A program made the position numbers and the translations under genes. A DNA stretch of 11,762 bases from DATFBY01 sp035253585 (lineage in GTDB: Bacteria > Gemmatimonadota > Gemmatimonadetes > Gemmatimonadales > Gemmatimonadaceae): contig DATFBY010000076.1 of the NCBI GenBank assembly GCA_035253585.1, forward strand, positions 1-11,762, written 5' to 3'. This document shows, piece by piece, positions 6,721 to 11,762 of the stretch; the first letter of the stretch is position 1, and each line of letters begins with the position of its first letter. The notes under the pieces are model-generated. The model had not been told where the DNA came from, ran no database searches, and worked only from the letters and a program-made list of their open reading frames with translations.

Positions 6721-7581
6721 CTACGTAGGCGCGCGAGGAGTGTGATGCCTCACGTGTGCTCTCAAGAACGGCACTACCGCACTCGCCGTGCGCTCCGGCG
6801 CATCGAGCATCGGCCAGTGTCCGCTCTCGTCGAAGACCACGACTCGCGCCTGCGGCCACACCTCCTTCTGTCGCTCGGCGAACTCCACTGGGACGTACGG
6901 GTCGCGTCGTCCCCAGAGCACCAGCACTGGCCCCGTATATTGCCGGAGCGACGCGAGCATCGCGCGGCGCGTGTCTCGGTCGACGTTCGAACGGTAGAGA
7001 CGGAGGACCGCGCGCCTGGTGCCTCGGTCGAAGTCGGTCAACATGCGCTGAACGTGATCACGGGGAACGCCGCCAGCGCGAGCGCGAGACAACAAGGCTC
7101 GGCGCACCGGCGCGGTGGCGACCAGCGCGTTGAAGAGCTCGCCGAGCAGGGGCAGGCGCCAGATGCGCGCATAACGGTGCCATCGATACCCCCTCAGCAC
7201 ACCGATGTCGATCAGTGTGAGGCTAGCGAGCGAAGACAGGTTGTTCGCCGCCCAGGCCAATCCCCACGCGCCGCCGAAGTCGTGCGCGACAAGGTGTACT
7301 CGCGTGAGCCCAAGCGCCTGCACGAGGCGCTGAATGTGCCTGGCGTAGCCGGTCACACTGTAGGGAAACGACGGGGGTTTGTCGGCGCGCCCGAACCCCG
7401 GCATGTCGATCGCAACCGCGCGCCCGATCTGGCCGGCCTGCCTAACGAGTTGCTCCCAGTCGGCCGAGGAGCCCGGATTCCCATGGACGAACAACACCGC
7501 CTCGTTTTCCGCGGCCGGTCCGCTCTCCAGGATCGGCGACCGGATGTTGTCGACGGTGATCTCCCGCCGCCGGACGCTCAA
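6721..7581 (-). CDS. Alpha/beta hydrolase with Asp nucleophile (epoxide hydrolase/haloalkane dehalogenase-like)
   Basis: An alpha/beta-fold hydrolase of 286 residues with a complete Asp-His-Asp triad. HGNPG (33-37) carries the oxyanion motif, the nucleophile is Asp101 in AHDFGG (99-104), the acid is Asp227 in GRRDPYVP, and the base is His255 in ESGHWP. An Asp nucleophile after His is typical of epoxide hydrolases and dehalogenases rather than esterases, which use Ser. The HGNP asparagine is also found in haloalkane dehalogenases, but the Trp they usually have after the nucleophile is Phe102, so an epoxide hydrolase-like role is at least as likely. Lid tyrosines such as Tyr132, Tyr137, Tyr196 and Tyr215 are candidates for epoxide activation. 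The start is TTG 7581, overlapping the Nudix stop as TTGA, with no strong Shine-Dalgarno. The substrate is unknown. Confidence 0.87.
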   Translation of the reverse strand: MSVRRREITVDNIRSPILESGPAAENEAVLFVHGNPGSSADWEQLVRQAGQIGRAVAIDMPGFGRADKPPSFPYSVTGYARHIQRLVQALGLTRVHLVAHDFGGAWGLAWAANNLSSLASLTLIDIGVLRGYRWHRYARIWRLPLLGELFNALVATAPVRRALLSRARAGGVPRDHVQRMLTDFDRGTRRAVLRLYRSNVDRDTRRAMLASLRQYTGPVLVLWGRRDPYVPVEFAERQKEVWPQARVVVFDESGHWPMLDAPERTASAVVPFLRAHVRHHTPRAPT

Positions 7582-8219
7582 TCGAGGAGCGTGAAGAATT
7601 GACGAAGAATCCGCTCGGTGAGCCCCCAGATGGTGTGCGGACCATGCTGGAGCGATTGCACGCGCCGCGGCCCACCGTGCAGGAAGAGCTCGATCTCGCG
7701 CGCGACACCAGGCGCACGCAACGCGTCCACCGGCACCCAGAACGCCTCCGCTACCTCCGGACTGGCCACCAGATGCGCGTCGCCGCCTAACGAGAAGACG
7801 AACGGGCTGATGATGATGGGAGGAAGCACCGGTGTGCGAGGCGCGAGATCGTCCAGCTCTCCGAGCGCGTGCCCGTGGATCGAGAGATCGATCCCCGTTT
7901 CCTCGCGCGTCTCGCGGACGGCGGTATCACGCAGCGTCGTGTCGAGCGACTCCTGTCGTCCGCCCGGAAGCGCCACGTGGCCGCTCCACGGATCACCCTC
8001 GTACGTCGCGCGCTTGATGAGCAGCATCTCCAGCTCGTCGCTCTCGCTCGACCGAAGGATGAGCGCAACGGCGGCTCGTCGCTCTCCTTCGGCAAGGCTC
8101 ACCTTCTGCGCCGGCCGCGTCGCCAGCGCACTCTCGATCCGCTGGATTCGCCGAGCCGCGCGGCCATGCATGCTCACGCTGCGCCGCGGTCCACTAGTCT
8201 TCGACTTCGCCTCCGGCAT
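7578..8219 (-). CDS. Nudix hydrolase, CoA pyrophosphatase (NudL/NUDT7) type
   Basis: Predicted Nudix enzyme that cleaves CoA or a related nucleotide into phosphopantetheine and 3',5'-ADP. The Nudix box spans 86-110 (GGRQESLDTTLRDTAVRETR, then EETGI). Its spacing, with Asp93 six residues after the second Gly and Arg102-Glu103 nine residues later, matches NudL-type CoA pyrophosphatases rather than the canonical box. The lead-in LLIKRATYEGDPWSGHVALPGG (66-87) resembles the NudL-specific motif before the box. From ATG 8219 the product has 213 residues and overlaps the rhodanese end by 26 bases, with a GGGTGG sequence about 4 bases upstream. A second ATG at 8171 would give 197 residues, closer to the family's usual length and N-terminus, but has no Shine-Dalgarno. 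The true start is uncertain between them. Confidence 0.88.
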   Translation of the reverse strand: MPEAKSKTSGPRRSVSMHGRAARRIQRIESALATRPAQKVSLAEGERRAAVALILRSSESDELEMLLIKRATYEGDPWSGHVALPGGRQESLDTTLRDTAVRETREETGIDLSIHGHALGELDDLAPRTPVLPPIIISPFVFSLGGDAHLVASPEVAEAFWVPVDALRAPGVAREIELFLHGGPRRVQSLQHGPHTIWGLTERILRQFFTLLD

Positions 8220-8553
8220 TCACCCACCCGCGGATCCCACCGGCGAGCGACGACACACGGTCGTAGCCGAGCTCTTGGAGCGTGTCGGCGGCGACGGCAG
8301 AGCGATTACCGCTGCTGCAATAGATCACGACGTCTTTGTCGCGTGGAATCTCGCCGGCGGCACGCTGGCTGACGTTGCCTAACGGGACGTGAAGCGCGCC
8401 CGGAATTCGAAAGAGATTCCACTCGTTGAGCTCTCGCACGTCCACCCACACGACGCTGGAATCCGTCTTCCGCCGCTTTATGGCATCGGCCGCCATCACC
8501 TCGGTGATGCGCGCCTTCGCCTGACGCACGCGCTCCTCGAAGCTCACGTCCAT
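8194..8553 (-). CDS. Single-domain rhodanese-like protein
   Basis: A 119-residue single-domain rhodanese, probably a cytoplasmic sulfurtransferase that carries sulfane sulfur on a Cys persulfide. The active-site loop CSSGNRS begins at Cys79 (VVIYCSSGNRSA), with the Arg of the CxxGxR pattern. Upstream are VDVRELNEW (37-45) and IPGALHVPL (50-58), the standard rhodanese signatures, and GGIRGW lies near the C-terminus. An N-terminal helical extension (1-30) precedes the domain; no signal peptide is seen. ATG 8553 overlaps the carboxypeptidase stop as TGATG and has AGGAG about 8 bases upstream, so it is preferred although the frame is open to 8730. The gene sits in a coupled row with the carboxypeptidase and the Nudix hydrolase. 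The acceptor of the sulfur is unknown. Confidence 0.93.
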   Translation of the reverse strand: MDVSFEERVRQAKARITEVMAADAIKRRKTDSSVVWVDVRELNEWNLFRIPGALHVPLGNVSQRAAGEIPRDKDVVIYCSSGNRSAVAADTLQELGYDRVSSLAGGIRGWVNAGGEVED

Positions 8554-9527
8554 CACGTTCTCTCCTTCATCCGTTCGGGTTGCGCATGTCGCGCCAGCGT
8601 CGGAGCCAAGGCGACGGTGCGCAGCGTCTTGGCATCGGCGTCGAGCTCGGCCATCGCACCGAGTGGAAAGGTCCATTGATCGTCGAGATGACCGATCGGC
8701 ACGCCTGACAACACCGGTCCCTCGATCCACTCCGCCGCCTCGGCCATCACCGCATCGAGCGCGTCGTCGTCGTTGTCGTCTTCGTCGGGCCGCTCGGTGA
8801 AGCTGCCGAAGATGAGTCCGCGAACACGGCCGATGGCGCCGGACATCCGGAGCTGGTGCAACAGCCTGTCGATGCGGTAGACGCTTTCCTTCACATCCTC
8901 CAGGACGAGAATCGCATCGGTGGTGTCGAGAGCGTAGGGCGTGCCCACCAGCGCCGTGAGCACCGCCAGGTTTCCGCCGATCAAAGGACCGCGCGCGATT
9001 CCGCCGCGAAGCGTCTTCGCGTTAGGCGCGTGACCGCACGGTTCTCCTTCGCCCTGCACCGCGCGCGTGAGTGAGGCGCGCGTGAATGGCGTGAGGTCGC
9101 TTCTTGCTGTCGGCGCGTGATACGTGACTAGCCGGCATCGCGCGCGCACCGCCGCGTGAAGCGAGCTGACGTCGGAGTAGCCGAGGAGCGCTTTGGGGTG
9201 ACGGGACAGCGCGTCGTAGTCCAGCCGATCGAGCAGGCGCATCGCGCCGTAGCCGCCGCGCACGCACCAGACGCCGTCGATGTGCGCATCCCGGAACGCG
9301 CGATTGAGATCGTCAGCACGCTCGGCGTCGCTGCCGGCGAGATAGCGGCGTCTGGCGAGAACGTGTTTGCTAGGCACCGGCTCCCACCCGAGTGAGCGCG
9401 CGTTTTCGATGGCACGCTCGAGCTCTGATGAATCTCGGAGAGGGCCAGCGGGTGCGACGAGCGCAACGCGCGCTCCGCTGGTGAGCGGCGCGGGATGTCG
9501 GATCGTTTCGGAGGAAGGTGCGGGCAC
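8553..9527 (-). CDS. LD-carboxypeptidase, peptidase family S66
   Basis: Serine peptidase of family S66. LdcA members cleave the terminal D-Ala from muropeptide tetrapeptides during peptidoglycan recycling in the cytoplasm, while MccF members cleave microcin C. The 324 residues show RGGYGAMRLL (90-99), the nucleophile Ser118 in GYSD (116-119), an LEDVKE segment (209-214) with Glu210 as the likely acid, and the base His280 in PIGHLDD. The N-terminal VALVAPAGPL is also typical. An acidic low-complexity stretch (248-255, DEDDNDDD) lies before the His, unusual but probably a loop. The start is GTG 9527 without a visible Shine-Dalgarno. No signal peptide is seen, which fits a cytoplasmic recycling enzyme. 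Downstream is the coupled rhodanese. LdcA is favoured over MccF because no microcin genes are nearby, but the sequence alone does not settle it. Confidence 0.92.
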   Translation of the reverse strand: MPAPSSETIRHPAPLTSGARVALVAPAGPLRDSSELERAIENARSLGWEPVPSKHVLARRRYLAGSDAERADDLNRAFRDAHIDGVWCVRGGYGAMRLLDRLDYDALSRHPKALLGYSDVSSLHAAVRARCRLVTYHAPTARSDLTPFTRASLTRAVQGEGEPCGHAPNAKTLRGGIARGPLIGGNLAVLTALVGTPYALDTTDAILVLEDVKESVYRIDRLLHQLRMSGAIGRVRGLIFGSFTERPDEDDNDDDALDAVMAEAAEWIEGPVLSGVPIGHLDDQWTFPLGAMAELDADAKTLRTVALAPTLARHAQPERMKERT

Positions 9528-9683
9528 GGAAGCGCAACGTAGAGACGCGATGATGCGCGGTCAATCCTGTGATCTAGCGCACAATGGCATGCGCGTTGCC
9601 CTCTTGAAAACGCTCCGCGCGGCACAGTGGGCGGCGGAGACGCTTCATCAGAAGCACACTGTTTATACTCGGAGGAGCGCACA
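9528..9683. other. Divergent intergenic region with a 14-bp direct repeat
   Basis: These 156 bases separate the carboxypeptidase (minus) from the glycine-rich gene (plus) and must carry both promoters. The sequence AGCGCACAATGGCA occurs at 9576-9589 and again, exactly 100 bases later, at 9676-9689, where it contains the start of the glycine-rich gene. At the first copy an ATG opens a seven-codon frame ending at TGA 9605-9607, without a ribosome-binding site. A TATACT (9664-9669) sits too close to the start codon to be a sensible -10 for this gene. Confidence 0.55.
9671..9677 (+). promoter_or_regulatory. Strong ribosome-binding site of the glycine-rich gene
   Basis: GGAGGAG lies about 7-8 bases before the ATG at 9684, close to ideal length and spacing. 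It is the best Shine-Dalgarno in the window; many neighbours have weak or no match. It decides the start at 9684 over an in-frame ATG at 9627. Confidence 0.85.
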
Positions 9684-10211
9684 ATGGCAGACAAGAACCG
9701 CAATCAGGATCAGTTCGGCGGCGACCGCAACGCGGACGAGCTGAGCCAGGGCGCGGGTGCCGGCGGCGGCCGCGGTCAGGGAGCAGGTGGCACGGGCGGC
9801 ACTGGTGGAAGCTCGGGCGGATCGGGTGGTCTGGGCGGCTCGCAGGGCGGTGGTCGCTCGGGATCGACTGGTGGCCGTTCCGGACAAGGTGGAATGAGCG
9901 ACGAAGAGCTGGATGAGACCGAGCAGGGTGGTCTCGGCGGCAGCGGTGGACAGCGCGGTGGCGGTGGTGGCGGTGGTGGTGGCGGCGGCTCGCAGGGCGG
10001 TGGTGGTGGACAGCGTGGTGGTGGCCAGGGTGGCTCGGGCGGCGGCATGGGCGGCGGCCAGGGTGGCTCGGGTGGTGGACAGGGCGGACAGCGCGGCGGT
10101 GGATCGGGTGGTGGTTCGGGTGGCGGCCAGGGCGGCGGCCAGGGCGGCGGCCAGGGCGGACAGCGTGGTGGTTCGCAGGGCGGCGGTGGCCAGACCGGCG
10201 GCAATCGCTGA
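9684..10211 (+). CDS. Glycine-rich low-complexity protein
   Basis: The product has 175 residues and I do not recognise its family. A charged, polar N-terminus (1-20, MADKNRNQDQFGGDRNADEL) is followed by Gly-rich sequence built from GGQ, GGS, GQR and GGT units over about 150 residues. It is interrupted once by an acidic island, MSDEELDETEQ (71-81). There are no Cys, Trp or Tyr residues and no signal peptide or membrane helix, so the chain should be disordered. Arg occurs regularly as QRGG, an RGG-like pattern that in other proteins can bind RNA or drive condensation; whether it does so here is inference. It has the strongest ribosome-binding site in the window and its own intrinsic terminator, so it is probably a well-expressed single-gene unit. 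The G-rich coding strand leaves the minus strand open in a long Pro-rich frame that is only a shadow. Confidence 0.82.
   Translation: MADKNRNQDQFGGDRNADELSQGAGAGGGRGQGAGGTGGTGGSSGGSGGLGGSQGGGRSGSTGGRSGQGGMSDEELDETEQGGLGGSGGQRGGGGGGGGGGGSQGGGGGQRGGGQGGSGGGMGGGQGGSGGGQGGQRGGGSGGGSGGGQGGGQGGGQGGQRGGSQGGGGQTGGNR
10122..10157 (+). repeat. Three perfect 12-bp tandem repeats within the glycine-rich gene
   Basis: The unit GGCGGCCAGGGC occurs three times head to tail and encodes Gly-Gly-Gln-Gly in the main frame. It lies within a longer imperfect array of GGN units. Because the unit is a multiple of three, copy-number change would alter protein length without shifting the frame. Confidence 0.9.
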
Positions 10212-10228
10212 CGTCTTGCTGTAGCGGC

Positions 10229-10255
10229 GGCAGGCGCATTTGCGCCTGCCTTTTT
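10229..10255 (+). terminator. Rho-independent terminator of the glycine-rich gene
   Basis: GGCAGGCGCA (10229-10238) and TGCGCCTGCC (10241-10250) are perfect complements. In practice they form an 8-9 bp GC-rich stem with a 4-base loop, followed directly by TTTTT (10251-10255). It lies 17 bases after the stop codon. This is the clearest intrinsic terminator in the window. Confidence 0.93.
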
Positions 10256-10266
10256 CGTCTCGCAAT

Positions 10267-10303
10267 GGGAGACACGGGGCCATAGGTTAGCCCCGTGTCT
10301 CCC
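10267..10303 (+). promoter_or_regulatory. Perfect 14-bp hairpin covering the start codon of the symporter gene
   Basis: GGGAGACACGGGGC (10267-10280) is the exact reverse complement of GCCCCGTGTCTCCC (10290-10303), with the 9-base loop CATAGGTTA (10281-10289). The GTG start of the symporter (10295-10297) lies in the right arm. The only Shine-Dalgarno-like bases (AGG, 10284-10286) lie in the loop. No T-tract follows, so it is not a standard terminator. It could be an operator palindrome in DNA or a translation-controlling RNA hairpin; the sequence does not decide. Confidence 0.75.
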
Positions 10304-11569
10304 ACATCGCGCGTACTCCTTGGCCTTTTACTCGGCCTCGGAATTGGCGTCGGCATTTCCATGTCGGCGTCGCCGACGCTCATGTCCATCGCGTCAGGCA
10401 TCGCTCCCATAGGAACCCTATGGATCAACGCGATTCGCATGACGGTGATTCCGCTGGTGGTAGCGAGCCTCATCGTCGGCGTCGCGTCGTCGAGCGATGG
10501 CCGTTCGATCGGATCGATCGGATGGCGGGCGTTGGTGATCTTCGTCGGCGTGCTCGTGATCGCCATCGTGTTTGCGCTTGCGGTCGGCTCAGTGGCGTTC
10601 GACGGTTTGCGGGTGAGCGCCGACGTGAGCGCCAGCCTTCGCGCGAGTGGCGAAACGATGGCGGCCGAGATGGCCGAGCGTGCCGGGACAGCGCCGAGCT
10701 TCGTGGGATGGTTGATCGAGCTCGTGCCGGTGAATCCGATCAAAGCCGCGGCCGATGGCGCGATGTTGCCGCTCATCATGTTCACACTGGTCTTCGCCGT
10801 GGCACTCCTGCGGGTGCCTGACGAGCGCCGGCGTCCCGTCGTCGCCTTCTTTCAGGGAGTGTTCGACGCGATGTTGGTGCTGGTGCGGTGGGTGCTCGTG
10901 CTCGCGCCGCTCGGTGTGTTCGCCCTGGCGTTGTCGTTGGCCGCACGGCTCGGTCTGGCGGCGATCGGCGCACTTGGCTGGTACATCGTGACCGTGTCGC
11001 TCGCGTCGGTTGTGTTCATGGCGTTGGTGCTGTACCCGATGGCGGTCGTGTTAGGCGGCGTGCCGCTGCCGCGATTCGCTCGCGCGATACTGCCGGCGCA
11101 GGCCGTGGCGTTCAGCGCTCGGTCGTCGCTGGCATCGCTCCCGGCCATGATGGAAGGCTCGGCCACCCGCCTGCATCAGCCGAAGGAGGTGACGAGCTTC
11201 TTCTTGCCTTTGGCCGCGACAGTTTTTCGCGCCGGTGCCGGGATCGGGCTGCCGATCGGCGTGATGTTCGTCGCGCGGCTCTATGGTGTGGAGCTTTCGC
11301 CGTCGCAGCTGCTCACCATCGCGCTTACCGTCATCGTGACGAGCTTCAGCGTGCCGGGAATTCCCGGGGGATCGATCATCGCCGTGATGCCGGTGATGAT
11401 GGCGACCGGGATCCCCCTTGCTGGGGCGGGCATTCTCATGGGCGCCGACACTATTCCCGACATGTTCCGCACGACGACCAACGTCACCGGCCACATGGCC
11501 GCGTCCACCGTCGTGTCGCGGGGGAAGGTGACAATGGTGGAGGAGCCTGCGTCGGCGACGGCGGCGTGA
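10295..11569 (+). CDS. Dicarboxylate/amino acid:cation symporter (SDF/DAACS family)
   Basis: Inner-membrane secondary transporter of the GltP/DctA/GltPh family, 424 residues with about eight helices. The N-terminal RVLLGLLLG helix, PVNPIKAAADG (145-155), the HP1 segment RSSLASLP (276-283), the HP2 segment VPGIPGGS (353-360) and the TM8 motif GADTIPDMFRTTTNVTG (383-399) are clear. Asp385, Asp389, Arg392 and Asn396 align with GltPh Asp390, Asp394, Arg397 and Asn401. Two changes stand out: the TM7 NMDGT motif reads FRAGA (311-315), and the position of GltPh Asp405 is His400. These positions contribute to the sodium sites and the substrate pocket, so substrate or coupling ion may differ from classical members. 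The start is GTG 10295; an in-frame TAG lies 12 bases upstream and no better start exists before residue 23. The stop overlaps the next gene as GTGA. Confidence 0.92.
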   Translation: MSPTSRVLLGLLLGLGIGVGISMSASPTLMSIASGIAPIGTLWINAIRMTVIPLVVASLIVGVASSSDGRSIGSIGWRALVIFVGVLVIAIVFALAVGSVAFDGLRVSADVSASLRASGETMAAEMAERAGTAPSFVGWLIELVPVNPIKAAADGAMLPLIMFTLVFAVALLRVPDERRRPVVAFFQGVFDAMLVLVRWVLVLAPLGVFALALSLAARLGLAAIGALGWYIVTVSLASVVFMALVLYPMAVVLGGVPLPRFARAILPAQAVAFSARSSLASLPAMMEGSATRLHQPKEVTSFFLPLAATVFRAGAGIGLPIGVMFVARLYGVELSPSQLLTIALTVIVTSFSVPGIPGGSIIAVMPVMMATGIPLAGAGILMGADTIPDMFRTTTNVTGHMAASTVVSRGKVTMVEEPASATAA

Positions 11570-11762
11570 GCGCGTGGTGGCTGGCCGCGCTCCCTTGGAT
11601 TCTCTTCCCGATCGTCGTTCTCTGGCGCGCAACGCATTCCCGGACGCTGGACGAGGTGCCTGACGAGTCACCGGCCGATGCGCCGCTGGTGTCGGTAGTC
11701 GTCCCCGCACGGAACGAGGCGCGCAACATCGAAGCGTGCGTGCGCTCGATCCTGTCCACGAC
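11566..11762 (+). CDS. Glycosyltransferase family 2, N-terminal part (cut by window end)
   Basis: The first 65 residues are visible. An N-terminal hydrophobic helix (about 4-20, WWLAALPWILFPIVVLW) and a linker are followed by the start of a GT-A glycosyltransferase domain, VSVVVPARNEARNIEACVRSI (42-62), where PARNE is the family 2 nucleotide-sugar binding signature. GTG 11566 overlaps the symporter stop as GTGA, so expression is coupled. Family 2 enzymes with an N-terminal membrane helix often transfer sugars to lipids or carotenoids, but the acceptor cannot be judged from this fragment. The gene continues beyond the window. Confidence 0.9.
   Translation, partial: MSAWWLAALPWILFPIVVLWRATHSRTLDEVPDESPADAPLVSVVVPARNEARNIEACVRSILST

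Noticed and set aside
6719..6730. Perfect 12-bp palindrome GCCTACGTAGGC at the alpha/beta hydrolase stop codon
   Set aside because: A few 12-bp palindromes are expected by chance in 12 kb; no flanking symmetry and no T-tract.
6634..7602. Open plus-strand frame (322 residues) opposite the alpha/beta hydrolase
   Set aside because: Antisense to a gene with a complete catalytic triad; no domain visible.
8553..9527. Microcin C immunity (MccF) assignment for the S66 peptidase
   Set aside because: No microcin biosynthesis or export genes are adjacent; peptidoglycan recycling is the simpler reading.
9664..9669. TATACT as a -10 box for the glycine-rich gene
   Set aside because: Transcription would start inside or after the ribosome-binding site, and no -35 lies at the right distance.
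9956..10200. G-quadruplex array in the glycine-rich gene
   Set aside because: Most G-runs are only two bases long; the G-richness follows directly from Gly codons, so no separate function is needed.
9574..10785. Long open minus-strand frame (403 residues) over the glycine-rich gene, Pro/His/Arg-rich
   Set aside because: The composition is simply the complement of GGN repeats. The plus-strand frame has the Shine-Dalgarno and terminator.

Overview
The window comes from a GC-rich bacterial chromosome with tightly packed genes. Many neighbours are joined by 1-4 base stop/start overlaps (GTGA, TTGA, TGATG). The gene complement is consistent with a soil or environmental lineage such as Gemmatimonadota, but no rRNA or other phylogenetic marker is present, so this is inference. 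I see no tRNA, rRNA, CRISPR array, insertion sequence or phage module. No gene-free stretch exceeds 300 bases.

Region 1 (about 83-3381, minus strand) is an ABC exporter operon of the MacB/LolCDE/FtsX type. In transcription order it holds a short FtsX-like permease that lacks the usual N-terminal part, a full-length FtsX-like permease, an ATPase with all catalytic motifs, and an unrecognised protein of about 197 residues. Region 2 (3446-5361, plus strand) diverges from it. It holds a translationally coupled pair: an inosine-uridine-type nucleoside hydrolase with Asn where the usual active-site His sits, and a 3-hydroxyacyl-CoA dehydrogenase-fold enzyme resembling L-carnitine dehydrogenase or lambda-crystallin. 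The pair ends in an inverted cluster of GGGACTC heptamer repeats that runs into the stop codon of the next, convergent gene.

Region 3 (5458-9527, minus strand) is a run of housekeeping genes. In transcription order they are an S66 LD-carboxypeptidase, a single-domain rhodanese, a NudL-type Nudix hydrolase and an alpha/beta hydrolase with an Asp nucleophile, all overlapping. After a 108-base gap come a DtxR/MntR-type metalloregulator with a C-terminal FeoA domain and a small two-helix membrane protein of the Phage_holin_3_6 (DUF1469) type.

Region 4 (9684-11762, plus strand) begins with a strongly translated-looking glycine-rich protein followed by a textbook intrinsic terminator. Next is a glutamate/dicarboxylate-type symporter (SDF family). 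Its GTG start lies inside a perfect 14-bp hairpin, and two of its cation-site motifs are altered. The symporter overlaps a family 2 glycosyltransferase that is cut by the window end.

Nothing here is a clear defence or mobile system. The most interesting signals are the symporter start-codon hairpin with its altered cation site, the inverted heptamer repeat, and a recurring strand-biased heptamer GCCTRAC (R = A or G) spread across the whole window.
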